Assembly: GCA_905221605.1 (NCBI GenBank)
Contig: CAJNDS010002368.1
Coordinates: 1,207,011 to 1,271,010, forward strand
Length of the DNA stretch: 64,000 nt
Direction of reading: 5' to 3'
Source: Symbiodinium natans
Lineage: Eukaryota; Sar; Dinophyceae; Suessiales; Symbiodiniaceae
Both the position numbers and the translations under genes were made by a program. Shown here piece after piece: positions 22,200 to 33,429 of the stretch (within the stretch, counting starts at the first letter, position 1; the number at the start of each line of letters is the position of its first letter). The notes beneath the pieces were generated by a model. The model had not been told where the DNA came from, made no database searches, and saw only the letters and a list, made by a program, of their open reading frames with translations.

Positions 22200-22660
22200 C
22201 TATAAGCAAGCGGAAGGGAAGCTAAGCGGCGCAACAAGCAATCCCACTTCCCTTCCATTTAATTTGAACCCCTACCGTTTGCTCATCGCGCCGCCATTTA
22301 GCACCGCCCAGCACCCCTTCCATTTCTTGAGGCATTTCCAAGAACATTGCTTGCTGTTATAACACCGCCCAGAACCCATGTCGTTTGCTTCTCGCACCGC
22401 CCAGGCCCTGTTTCATTTCTTATAACACCACCAGAAATTTGCTTGTTGCACCGCCCAGCTTCCCTTCCATGTGCTGAAAGCACCGCCTAGAACCCCTGCC
22501 ATTTGCTTATAGCACAGCACCGCCGAAAAAAAATCCCTGCATTGCCCACGCCCTCGTCTTTTAGCACCACTACCCAGAACATTGCGTTGCACCGCCCAGC
22601 TTCCCTTCCATTTGCTGAAAGCACCACCTAGACCCCCTGCAATTTGCTTTTTGCACCGCC
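22200..22660. repeat. GCACCGCCCAG..CCATTTGCT tandem repeat
   Basis: Eight to ten irregular units of about 45-60 bp built from GCACCGCCCAG, (A)ACCCCTGCC or CTTCCCTTCC, ATTTGCT(T/G), and TATAGCACC. No coding function inferred. Confidence 0.8.
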
Positions 22661-22745
22661 ATCTCTCAATCTCACTCTCACGCTCACTCTCACTCTCACT
22701 CTCGCTCTCGCTCTCACTCTCGCTCTCACTCTCGCTCTCACTCTG
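22660..22745. repeat. (CTCTCA)n microsatellite
   Basis: CTCTCA/CTCTCG repeats; the minus strand encodes Ser/Glu or Arg/Val dipeptide runs that are repeat-derived. Confidence 0.9.
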
Positions 22746-22975
22746 AACCACCGAATTCGGGGACCATGGTATTTGCCAGGGTTTTGAAAACGCTGAATTC
22801 GGGGACCATGGTATTGCGAGGGTGTTGAAACCGCCGAATTCGGGGACGATGGTACTTGCGAGCGTGTTGGAACCATCACATTCGGGGTCCATGGTATTTG
22901 CCAAGGTTTTGGAACCACCCAATTTGGGGATCATGGTATTTGCAAGGGTAATGAAGCCGCCGAATTCGGGGGTGT
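22746..22975. repeat. ~42-bp tandem repeat, about 5.5 copies
   Basis: Unit of CCGAATTCGGGGACCATGGT followed by ATTTGCCAGGGTTTTGAAA with scattered substitutions. Copies start near 22751, 22791, 22833, 22874, 22916 and 22958. Confidence 0.9.
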
Positions 22976-23094
22976 TTTCGAAATTTGTACTACACAAAAC
23001 CAGTTTCCAGGCCCAGAGCTCCGGGAAGCCTCCGAGAAGCGTTCTCGCGTACTTAATTTGTACTACCACTTGGATCATCGCTCCGGGTTAGAAC

Positions 23095-23585
23095 CACATA
23101 GGGTGGATAGCTTGCTTAGTAAGTGAATGTAAGTGACTTTGTAAGTTGTTTAAGTCAGGTTACACGTGGTCTACGTAGCAGCTTAAGTAAGTTTTGTGGT
23201 TGTAAGTGGCTGAGTTGGGGGCTATCCATTTAGCCAGCTTGGTAAGAAGATAGACCACTTACCCTGTAAGTGGACAAGTCAACATAGGACATAGTCCGTC
23301 ATATAGCTAAGTTGCGTAAGTTGCGGCCTAAACCGCGCGGCAGAGATAGGCTAAGTCTGCTAAATCAACTTACAGTCCACATAGCGGACGGGGGCCCATT
23401 TATGTTTCCATAAACACGCGCATGGAATTTATGTGTCCGTACACTTACGGGTGGAAACTCTACGTTTCCATAAATCCGCGCCTGGAAACTTTATGTTTCC
23501 CTAAACTTGCGCAACTAAGTGTCCTTACAGTAAGTCTACTTACCACATACCTAGCACAAGTGCGCTAAGCCGACTTAGCTAAGTG
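23095..23585. repeat. TAAGT-rich segment with TTTATGTTTCCATAAA hairpins
   Basis: The words TAAGT/ACTTA recur more than 20 times in about 490 bp without a fixed period. At 23398-23510 three units of about 45 bp contain TTTATGTTTCCATAAA or variants followed by CGCGC.TGGAA. TTTATG and CATAAA flank the centre and can pair. Confidence 0.65.
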
Positions 23586-23819
23586 AACTATGTTGTCCAT
23601 TAAGATCTACAATCTACAAGATTGTCTCAGCTACATTCCCAAAACCTTGAATCGTAAAAGACCCGCCAGATGGCAGCACTCAATGGTGGGCACAAAAACA
23701 TATCGCTTTGGCCAAAACCAAACTGCACATCAGTGGCATCAATGTGCGTTTTGCTCAGCTCGAAGGATGAATTGCACATTAATCGTCCCTTCTTTTGCAC
23801 GAGGCGAAAAACTAAGGCT

Positions 23820-24020
23820 TTTGTCGCTTTGGAAAATCTCAGCTTGCCGAGCTTTTGATGTCCTGGGAATCTCAGCTTACTCAGCCTTCTGAGGCTTGGA
23901 AAATCTCAGCTTCTTCAGCTTTTTGTGGCTCGGAAAGTCTCAGCTTACTCAACCCTTGGTGGCTTGGAAACCCTCAGCTTAAGCAGTTTTTTCAGCTTCC
24001 TCAGCTTTTTGTTGCTCACT
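23820..24020. repeat. CTCAGCTTACTCAGC minisatellite, array 1
   Basis: About six units of 33-36 bp containing GGCTTGGAAAATCTCAGCTT and (A)CTCAGCTTTTTGTG. Same family as the longer array at 46575-47178 and a short remnant at 63240-63315. Confidence 0.85.
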
Positions 24021-24298
24021 CACTCACGCAGCTGAATGGCGGACGAGTCAAAATCTGCCTAGCTGAGCACGCTGCTCTGGGAACATGATAAGAGTCAGTC
24101 GCCTGCTGTCCTCCCCGATTGGAGTGGAGGCACTGACCCAATGCAGATCGCATGGGGATAGCCGAGGTGAAAGAACAGAACACAGACAAGAACACACCCC
24201 CGAGGCACCACCCACGGACCTGCGAGTACCCCCTCACGAATTGCCGGATGCAGGCGCCTTCACCCACGATCGTGGCATTAGCTACGGATTCGGCCAAC

Positions 24299-26790
24299 TT
24301 ACTTGCTTTGGATTTCCTCCAACAGCGCCTGGAGCTCACGCTCAAGGCCGCCCATGGGAGCTAAGCCGAACTTTTCTTCCCCTCCTTGCGTTTTGAACGC
24401 ATGGAAAAAGGCGTCAGCTACTGGTCTCAGCTTGTCAGTAGTGGTCAGGTAGATCTTCACATGCTAGCCACCGTATGCAGGAGCTACTCGACAGTACAGC
24501 ACATCCGTCAGCATCTTGTTGGGAGAGTCGGCTTCAGCAGCCTGGGCTTCGACACGCCGCAACATCTCTCCGCTGAGATGCACGGCTGCTTCAACTGTCA
24601 GCGCTGCCCACACATGGATATGTGGAGGGCCAAGGTCGTGGTGCTTCCCTGCGGCCTGAACGAGGTCATTGTACTTCTGACTGGCTTCCTTCGCCTTGGT
24701 CACGAAAGAGGCCGTAGATGGGATAAGGCAAGTCCGGAAAGTTGCCGACTGCAAGGCCCGTACGTCTGCAGACAGCTTCAAGTTGGACTTCATGAGGAGC
24801 TGAACCGCCTTCAGGACAAGCTCGTCTTTCTCACCTCCAACTTGCCTGCGCTTCAGCGCCGGCCCGTTGGGAGTTCCAGCATTTGCCGCCCACTTATCCA
24901 TGACGTTCAAGGAACTCTCGACTACGCTCTCACTATAGCTGTGCGCCCAAATGCTGCCCCAAATGATCGTGCAAGGCCTCAAGAGTCTCAAACTGTGCGT
25001 CACACATGCTGCAGTCAAGATTGTCCGGAATATCTGGCGCCCTGTTGACAACACTAGACCGACCACTGCAATGCTGCTGTAGGAGGGAATTCGCCACATG
25101 TCTCCGCGTCGAAAAAACATTTGCAAAAACCTCCCTGCAGAACAAGCATTGATTTGTGACCACAAGCAAAGCTTCCATCGGCGAATGCTCATGTAGCTTG
25201 GTGCAGTGTATTGCCAAGGCTGTACTCGACTTGAAAGCTCTACCGCACACAGAGAACCATCTGAAAAGTGTGCGCTCGCACACATGCTGCTCGTCATCTG
25301 GAATGTCGGGCAAGTCTTCGGGAGCCTGTTCTCCCTGCGCTCTGGTATCCTGGTGGGGGGATTTCCACACAGAGAAACTTGCGCCGGAGAATGGACATGT
25401 CAACCATAAGAAAATCCAGTCTAACGTCATGGCTGAATAGGCGGAACGGCTTCCTGTCCACTGCGTTGGTGATATGCTCCAGATCGGCGATGTCCTGCAG
25501 AGCTTCGATATCATCAACCAACTGTTTGAGCCACGGATGCGCTGCAGAAGACAGCCATCCTCTTGCAGCGCGGGGCTTGTTTCAAACGGGAAGAACCCGA
25601 ACATAGCAGCGAAAACATTGGAGTGAAGTTCTGGTTGTCGTAACAGACGTTGCCAGAATTGCAGGCGTTTGATACGCAGTTCCACGTAGACTCCTGCAAG
25701 CCCAAGATACCGCCAGACTTGTTGGTTGGGGACAGCTGCATACTTGACAGCACCGTCCGGCTGTTCTTCGCGCTTGCGCGCGCTTCCCCGCATGAGGATC
25801 CGCCCTTTGGCCGCGACAAAAGCATCGAGGGCCTTGTAGTCGGATTGACTGAGGACGAAGGGCGCCAAACCAGCCACAGCAGTCTCGAAGACCAATGCTC
25901 GGAAGACCATGTTGACGGACCGTTTGCTACAGCCTGTCCGCGTCCAAAATGAACCCATACTTGCCCAAGCTGCCTGAGCTTTGTCCAGGCGGTGCTTGCG
26001 AGCAGCAGTAGATTGTGCGTACAGATCTCTCCCAAGTATTTGGCCTGCGGCACTGCTTTCCCATCGAGTGGAGTCTTGCCGCAGTAGATTTCTCGCATCT
26101 GCTTGTGAGATCCTCTGCCAGCAAAACGCGACACGATTTCTTGCTTGTCGGGGTTTTGCGCCATACCACCACTTGCGAGCACTTCGTCCAATTCGTCATC
26201 CAGCAAAGATGCTTGCGCTTGCAAATCCGCAGCCTCGTCGCAGATGACCTTAATGGCGAGGTCATCCGCGAAGACGGATAACGCAGTGTGGACATATTTG
26301 CAATTGACCGGATCATCTGCGCACATTTGGTGATAGGTGGAAGCTTGCGCTGCTCTTTGCAACCATTCGTCAACCAGGGGATGATACTGCTCCATGAATA
26401 AATCTGACGCAATGCTGTCGCCTTGGAGAGCACCACTGCCAACTGAAAGCAATATGGGCCCGTCAGCGGCCTGCAAGTGTATACAGGCAGCCTTGTGCCG
26501 TTGCTTGAGCAAAACTTGATCTTGTGGCCGCATCGTCTTAGCAACCGCCAGGTCCAGCTGGTCATGCAAAGGGGAATAAAAGGCATTTGCCACGTCTTTG
26601 GGAACACGAACAACGTGCATAAGCGACGGGCTGCTTTGTGACCTTGAAAGCTATGAGAGAAGCGTTGGTGCCATCTGAGCCATATTTGACGCACGCGGAA
26701 CTGAAAAAGTCACGGATATATAAAGTGAAAACATTGCGAACATCCATAGGGCCCGTACTCGATTGCCCTGAACACCCGTGGCACATGCAT
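24299..26790 (-). pseudogene. LINE-like retroelement remnant (RT, C2H2 fingers, helical tail), frameshifted
   Basis: Reading on the minus strand, a frame from about 26786 gives CVKYGSDGTNASLIAF, then a shift leads into a 368-codon frame starting near 26620 with reverse-transcriptase motifs: DVANAFYS (residues 9-16, the first catalytic Asp), GALQGDSIAS (63-72), FADD (117-120) and GGMAQNPDKQEI. Near 25955 the open frame changes again and continues through a LINE thumb-like region to several C2H2-type fingers, the last being C-SMC-DAQF..H-DHLGQH close to 24940. A third shift near 24935 opens a Leu/Ala/Lys-rich helical tail that runs down to a TAA at 24299, interrupted by a stop near 24464. At least three breaks make this copy inactive. 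No endonuclease domain was found above 26790, so the copy is probably 5'-truncated. Confidence 0.8.
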
Positions 26791-26799
26791 CCGCAGCCC

Positions 26800-27295
26800 T
26801 GGATTAAGAACTGTTTGCTCTTGGGTTGTGACCTGGCGCTTCCAGCCAGCTTCGAGTTGCCCTAATGGCGAAGAGTTGCCCACGTGGCCACACATAGGCA
26901 GCCAAGCACTTCAAACGGCTGTTGGTGACATTGCGAACTTTCCCAGCTCCAAATCTACACTGTGACAGATTCTGGTATGCTATGAACATTATGACATGAG
27001 CTCCCACCCAAGCCCAAGTATACAAAACTTGAAGAAATTTCGTGGTCCGGTCTCCAGACACGATCCAGGCACAGAGGCTGTGGAAGGCGCGCTGCATTGG
27101 CGACGCGGCTGGCATACCGGCAAGAAGGTTCAGAGTTGGTTGAGAGGTAGTTGGGCGAGGATCTCCAGCGTGCATGCTGCACCGATGTGGAGCGACTTGG
27201 CCTTGAAATCACGAGCGTGCAATGCTGCACGAGATGGAGTCTCCATCTCGTGGAGTCCTGGCGCTGGCTGCAAGGGACCGGCTCTGGGTTTGGGT
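26800..27295. other. No confident gene
   Basis: Short competing open frames on both strands, some perhaps decayed upstream LINE sequence. The palindrome GAGATGGAGTCTCCATCTC (27232-27250) could form a perfect stem of 9 bp. Confidence 0.35.
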
Positions 27296-27372
27296 TTCGG
27301 GGTTCGGGTTTAGGAGTTGGGGGCTCAGGGGCTTAGGGACTTAGGGGTTTAGGGGCTTAGGGGTTTTAGTTG
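27295..27372. repeat. Degenerate TTTAGGG repeat
   Basis: GGGTTTAGG, GGGGCTTAGGG and GGACTTAGGG words over about 75 bp, in the orientation opposite to the arrays at 11-20 kb. Confidence 0.75.
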
Positions 27373-27436
27373 CAGGTGAACGAGAAGTGCGACATAGTCT
27401 ACATGACGGTGCAAGCCAGCTGGCGGGCTGGCCGGG

Positions 27437-28206
27437 TCACCAAACACCGTGACCCCAGATGCCGGCAGGGGAAGACACCCCTGGTGTGTGCATAGGAGAG
27501 GATTGCTCCAGCAGCAGAAGCTCCGCCAAAGTGGGGCTCAGGCCTTCCGGCTCAACAGAGGGGGAGTCCTGAATAACCCATGGAGGGGGCGGGATATGGG
27601 TCTCCATTTCTCTACCCGGTGTGGCGCTTGGCTCATGGGGGGCGAAAAAGGACTGGGTTCCGGAGAAGATGGGACAGCGCTGTCCATTCCTTCTTCCGGC
27701 ACTGCAGACAGAGGGGGCGACACTCTCTGGTCCAGGGTGTCTGCCCCGAGACGGTCCGGATTCCGCAGGCTTGCGGAGGCCGGGCCCATCCCACGAGGCA
27801 CCTGCATTGCTGGCTCCCCTGCCCAAGTTGAGCATGTGCCGGAGCACAGGCGGACGCTTCAGACCCAAGATGCGACGCTGCAAGGCCAGGACCGCTTCCA
27901 CTCCGCATGGTCGTGGTGTCCCTTTTTTCCCTTGGGCGGGGGTGGGGGGGGTGGGAGAAAAGTGGCAGCGGGGCTGGGCGTGGCGGAAGGACCGGGAGAA
28001 ACGGCCCAGGGTGGCAGGGAATGGGGACTCGCACTTGCAGAACACCATCCACCGCGCTCGTGGCCTCTGGCGGCAGCTCACCGAAAGCATGTAGCAGTTG
28101 GACCCTCGCCGCTGGATCCCACGCAAGGCGCAATAATTGTCTATCCGGCATAAAGGTGGCAGCCGCGGCGTCCGCTAGGGGCACGAAGTCTTGCGGAAGA
28201 TCTTAG
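27437..28206 (-). CDS. Candidate exons of an unknown Pro-rich protein
   Basis: Two minus-strand segments look coding. One (about 28040-28206) follows a possible acceptor AG and reads DLPQDFVPLADAAAA, LLRLAWDPAARVQLLHAF and GELPPEATSAVDGVLQ. The other begins after CCTTGCAG near 27876 and stays open to a stop at 27437, ending with LSPTLAELLLLEQSSP and a Pro/Gly-rich tail. The C-rich stretch between them (27910-28035) would be intronic. Two overlapping frames compete in the second segment, so its reading is uncertain. No domain recognised. Confidence 0.3.
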
Positions 28207-28384
28207 GACCCTTAGGACCAGCTGTGGTGGGTCACTACATCCGGCGATGAGCCCGGATTGTGGCATCGAAGGACAGCGATGGTCAGTTGCCCGTATCCTT
28301 GTGTCACCGATTGTGGTGACCCAAACTTGCACCATTTCAGTGCCCACCGGAAAGGAAACGTACATGCCTTGGCTGGGCCTTGCC

Positions 28385-28497
28385 ATAGCAGAGAGAAGAG
28401 AGGAAGGAGGAAAAGAAGGAGGGGGAGTGAGGAGAGGGAGAGTGGGAGAGGGAGAGCGACCAGAGGAAGAAAGGGACAGGAAAGAAACCACGAAAAG
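28385..28497. repeat. GA-rich purine tract
   Basis: AGAGAGAAGAGAGGAAGGAG-type sequence over about 110 bp with almost no pyrimidines on the plus strand. Confidence 0.8.
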
Positions 28498-28806
28498 AGG
28501 GACCCCACTCGCAAGTCGTGAATGCTCATGAATTCTCGAGCCAAATGACAGGTTATGTGTCCCAGCTTCACCTGCTCAGCAAAGACAAGACATGCGTCAG
28601 ACTTACCCTCCAACAAAGCCAATGATACGGCACACTCCCCTTTTGCAGGCTTTCTGTCAATCTGCTTGTCAACCGCCTCGACGGCAGAGCAGCCGGCCTG
28701 TCAACTGCGCCGCAAAATGAGGCATATTTTCGTGCTCAATAGCCTCGGCTTAGGCAAACTCACAATGGCAGCTGCATATGGTCAGCCAACATCCAGTCTG
28801 GGTCTG

Positions 28807-29260
28807 TCAAAAGAATCGGCCACACAATGTGGCCCGGGTCACGACTGTTGCATTCCGTACCATGACTGAGGGCGCCCATTCGAACGTGCTGAGCTGGTAG
28901 CCCATGAACGGCGCAAAGGGTGACTCATGTCGGGCGGTCTCCACTGTCTCAGCCGCATCATTGGGTCCCCGAACGCTGTGGCCATGGCGAAGATGGCGGC
29001 AGAAGGTCGTCGCGTCTTTCTGGCCGCCGTAGATCAAGATCGGGATGCCGTTCTGTAGCGGCGCTGGGGTCGGATATGGCACTCTCACAGGAGCGATGCA
29101 AACCACAGCGGTCCAGGGACTGAAGCCAGCCTCGCACATGAGTTGATACGCTGAGGCGGCGCCGGCCCCGATACCCAACAAGAACTTTGGCAGGGCCTCG
29201 GGCACGGTGGCGCCAATCATCGTGAGGGCAGCTTCAATGAAAGCGCGGATCGTAGGTAGA
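28807..29260 (-). CDS. Candidate exon with alpha/beta-hydrolase-like pattern lacking the nucleophile Ser
   Basis: The minus strand is open from about 29274 to a stop at 28807, but has no ATG at its start, so it would be an exon. It reads TIRAFIEAALTMIGA, then FLLGIGAGAASAYQLMCEAG, AVVCIAP and IPILIYGGQKDATTF. The order of strand, G-x-G-x-G elbow followed by helix, strand ending in P, and strand plus G..D resembles the nucleophile elbow to acid region of alpha/beta hydrolases. The expected G-x-S-x-G serine is absent (GIGAG), so it would be inactive or a look-alike. The His region is not identifiable. Similarity is judged by eye only. Confidence 0.3.
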
Positions 29261-29279
29261 CAGCCGCTGTCCAATCACG

Positions 29280-32200
29280 ATCGGCCGGCATGGTCCAGGC
29301 TTGGACCGCGCCCTGACGGCCTGCGGCAGGACATGCGCATACCAAGGTAGCCTGCTGAAAAGCGAGGTTTGCCCAAAGATGGTCAATGAATCCATGCCAC
29401 GTAGAAATGCCCACCCAGGTAGCATCAGCACCACTGAGGTAGGAAGGAAACCGTGGGTAGTTGAAGGGGACGAGACCAAAAAAGGCAACATTCCATCACC
29501 AACTGTGGCTTTGATCCAGTGGTGCGTTCTGCCAGCAATGAGTGGTGGGTTTACCAAGATGCCCCGTGCGGAGTTCGGCAGCGCCTCAGGAAAGACAGCC
29601 ACGAGGCGATGGGCAGGGAAAAGCGTCCATGGACAGTCCAGGCTTGGACTGTCTTGAGCAGTGGCTGAGCCGCACATCGAAGTTTCTCTCAATGCGCCAA
29701 GCCTTGCAATGCACAGCAGGACCCCATGCTCAACCTTCACTCCCCTCTGCGTGTACCGGTTAAAATCTGCGCCTTTGACTTGCGAATCGAGACTCACCAT
29801 CCGGCGACAGGGAGTGTCCCTATCTGCCGGTGCAGCCCGAGTTCCCTCACCACTGCGCCTAGATGTCCTTCTCTTCTCCAAGGTACCTGTTAAGGGACGG
29901 GTTGATGCTGTTCACATAGTGAGCTTCCAAAGCACAGAGAGGCACGAATCAGTGTCAAGCAGGCAGGGGCACCCTTGGGAGCCTTGCTGATGAGCGCCTG
30001 GGGTGGGAAGATCCTGTGCTGAGACTGCCATCGGGATCCTAACTTGCTCGAGCCAGCAACAAGAGGGGTCCGCAGAGGAGCCGCAAAGCAAGAAGCTACC
30101 TGGCTGAGCACCTACAGGACATATGGCTTTTCAAAGGATCACCTCCAGCAGTCAAAAGAAAGGTGCACTAACAAAACCTTTGAATAGGTCCACAAGGTTG
30201 CATCCTCCTGCCTGCTACGGTTGCATTTGGGGGATAGGTCCCGTGTAGGTGAGTCTGTGGCTACCGCTACTGCAACGCCACGCGATTTCGCACCCTCAGC
30301 CGCTTTCAAGGGGATGGCGCGGGCACAAGGGAAGGCTACCGTGCTGGCAGGGCCGATTCCGTCAAGGGCAAGCGGTGTCTGTTCCAAGTTGATCACCTTA
30401 TAAGAGCTTAAGCAGAAGGTTCTTTTGCCACTCTGAGCTTGGACAAAGCTGAAGGGCCGGCCTGGCCCGCAAAGCTGCAAAAATTGTGGAAGCACTGCCA
30501 GTCTCGCTGCCTGAGCTGTGCAGCAACATCTGCTGCCTTACGGTCGCTTTGAAAATTCGCGTGCAGGAAAGCGTGCTGCGCACACACAGACACGGCACTT
30601 CCTGCATTAAGTTCTTTCTGAAGGCTTCTCCAAGCCCCCGAAAGCCTGTAACTGCGGCGATTCGGCAAGCCCCCTTGAGCCCCTTCTTAAGCCCCCTTGC
30701 CAAGAACTGCGCGCCCAAAAAACTTAACACGTGGCCGCAAAATCTTTCCAAGGATCCTTGTCGTCGAGCTTCTGCACGCTTCAACACTATCGAGCTGTCA
30801 GAGAGAACAACTCACCGCCGTAGCTGCTCATAAACAAGCTCTTAGGGTTCTTCGGGCACAACTTCTCAAACGCTGCCCTGGTAGAAGGAACACTTCAGGA
30901 ACATACTTGCAGTAGCAACCATGTTAACGAAGAACCATTAAGGCGCCGCAACCTTTAAGAGGCCTCGCAGCCGCCGCTCAAGGCGTCACGTCTTCAAAGA
31001 AGGCGTACGCACCCACAGTCCGCAAGTGGAAATGCGGCCACCAACACGCCGGCAATTCCAGGCTACGCCAATGTGTTACACCCAAAAAGAAGCTGTAGCC
31101 CAGCAGACCCCCACCCATCAAGCTAAAAAGCCACCCAAAACTGTGTCTGCGGAAACACAAGACAACACAAGACCAAACACCCAAACAACAACGTTAATAA
31201 TCCAACCTAACTTGAATTTCCCCACAGCCTTACCATGCACCGGAATCGACTTTAAAACGCACGGCTCTTTGTATGCGCAAAACTCTGGCAAACTTCTAAC
31301 AGCTTCTGCTTTCTGCTGGCCAGTTTAAGACTCTGATTCCTTTGTTGTCAAAAATAGCTTTTTCTTTGGAATCAAAAAGCTTGCTTTGAACGTTCTCTTT
31401 TGAATACACTGGCTTCTGCTTATTATCACAGAAAAGTGAAAGCGGCTAAGGCGATTCTTATGCAGAAGGCACCAAAACAGCAGGAACCTTCTCTGCAGAT
31501 TTTTTTTAGGTGCAGTGGAAGGCTTTGCCTTCCGTTTAAAAAACTAGCCAAGCTTATGCTCAAGCTTGCGCATTTCCGCAAAAACTTGAAAAGCATCAGT
31601 AAGAAAAACCAATGAAAAACTAAAAGGTGCGTGCTGATCTACCCATCCAACTTTTGGGTGCAAATCTAATCTCTTCCACCTATTGTCGCCCATCAAAGAT
31701 CTTAAGCTTGAAACTTTTAAGTGAACTCTGGGTGGAGCGGCCTTGTCGGACGTTGCTGTGCGCAGTTCAAATAAGCAAAAGAAGGTTCTTCCAGGCTCCA
31801 TCGTACAAACATGGCAATGGCTCTTTAGAGTCAGCTTCTTGTACGCCTTTGCACTGTCTGTGTAACAGACACTACGGCAATTTGGTTCCATATCGTTTAG
31901 TTCTTGGATGCTCAAAGGGCCTTCTCATTGTTTTGGAAGCCATCAACTTGTCCGGGATGTGAATAAAGCTTTTGCACTTTCTCTTTAAGAGCAGAAGTTA
32001 ACAAAGAATTCCGTCAAGTGAAAAGCATGTTAAGAAAGATCTGGACAAATTTGCTTTTCTTTTGGAACTCTTTACAAGGATCCGTGCATGGTCTTGATGG
32101 CAAGCTCTTTTTTCTGACAGATAATGCAAAATGAAATTTAAAACAAGAAGTTTTGGTCAAAAATGGTAAAGAATATTTTCAAAAACAAAAAAATGGTCTG

Positions 32201-32290
32201 GTGTTTTGAAGAAAGACAAAAATAAAAAAAGAAAACGCTTTGCAGAGGGAAACTTGGGCTTGAAGGTAAGGGGCTTTTTGGGGGAAAGCG
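29280..32290. other. About 3 kb without a confident gene
   Basis: The minus strand is open for 215 codons at 29234-29881, adjacent to the hydrolase-like exon and possibly part of the same gene, but no domain is seen. From 31000 onward the sequence becomes AT-richer with many AAGCTT/CTTTTGG words and no protein-like frame. No repeat family of the window is obvious before 32290. Confidence 0.3.
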
Positions 32291-32344
32291 AAAAGGGAAT
32301 GCTTAAGGAAAGGGCTTGAGCTGAAAGAGGAAGCTTAAAGAGTC

Positions 32345-32575
32345 AAAGCCCTTAAGCCTCCCCTTTTGCCCCCCCCTTAAGCTCCCCCTTCAGCCCCGCT
32401 TAAGTTCCCCTTTAAGCCCCCCTTAAGCCCCGCCCCCCTTAAAGCCCCCTTTAAGCCCCTTGAAGCCTCAAGCCCCTTTAATCCCTTTAAGCCCCCTTTA
32501 AAACCCTTTAAGCCCCCCTTTAAGTCTCTAGCCCCTTAAAGCCCCCCTTGAAGGCCCCCCCGTTTTAAGAAGATT
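32345..32575 (-). repeat. CCCCTTTAAGCC minisatellite (reverse orientation)
   Basis: CCCCCCTTTAAGCCCC-type units of 11-14 bp. This is the reverse-complement orientation of the GGGGCTTAAA array starting at 32875. Confidence 0.85.
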
Positions 32576-32656
32576 AAAGCCCCCCCTTCGACGTTTAAAA
32601 GGCTTAACACCTGCTAGACCTTCGATGGAGGATTTAGACAGCAGTTGAAAAGGCCC

Positions 32657-32870
32657 AATGCAAGCATTGTGTTTGCAAATGGAGGGCTGCGCTTTCCCTT
32701 CCCCTGCTTGTTTAAGCCAGACGAACTTGCGTGGAAGCATATTCATTATGTCCAAAACAAAACAAAACATGGGGTTCTTGGTAGCCCTACTGCTGCAAAC
32801 TCTCTCCTCAAAAAATCAAGTAATAAACACAAAAAACGAAATTTAGACTTGATGGGCCATCATCACCTGT
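32657..32870 (+). repeat. Dispersed GTTTGCAAATGG element copy and AAACATGGGGTTCT block
   Basis: 32657-32690 matches the dispersed family (CAAGCATTGTGTTTGCAAAT) followed by CCCTGCTTGTTTAAGCC. A block with AAAACATGGGGTTCTTGG at about 32760 recurs near 33715 and in inverted form near 34090. Both lie between the oppositely oriented minisatellites. Confidence 0.7.
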
Positions 32871-32874
32871 GCTC

Positions 32875-33415
32875 AAAGGGGGCTTAAGGGGGGCTAAGGG
32901 GAGGTTAAGGGGAGGGGGCTTAAGGGGGGGGGGAGGGGACAAAGGGGGGGGGACCTTGGAGAAGACCCTTTGAAGGGCTTTAAAAGGGGGCTTCAAGACT
33001 TCAAGGGGAAAGCTTGGGGCTTAAGGGGGGGGGGGGCTTAAGGGGGGAGGCTCAAGGGGCTTAAGGAGGGCTTAGGGGAAGCTTCAGGGGAGACTTAAAG
33101 GGGCTTAAAGGGGGCTTAAAGGGGGGCTTAAAGGAAGCTTAAAGGCCGGGGGGAGGGGGGCTTAAAAGGGGAGCTTTAAAGGGGGCTTAAAATGGACTTT
33201 AGAGGGGCTTAAAGGAAGCTTACAGGGGGCTTCAAGAGGGACTTAAAGGGGGACTTTAATGGGGGCTTCAAGGGGGGCTTCAGGGGGCTTTGAAGGGGGC
33301 TTTAAAGGGCTTGGGGGGAGGGGGGGAATTAAAGGGGGAGGGGGCTTGAAAGGGGGCTAGAGAGGCTTGAGGGGAGGGCTTAAGGGGGCTGAAAAAAGGG
33401 GGCTTATGGGCGACT
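32875..33415 (+). repeat. GGGGCTTAAAGGG minisatellite
   Basis: About 540 bp of degenerate GGGGGCTTAAAGG units, opposite in orientation to 32345-32575. The two blocks could fold on each other with a loop of about 300 nt. Confidence 0.9.
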
Positions 33416-33429
33416 CTAAACATTACTTT

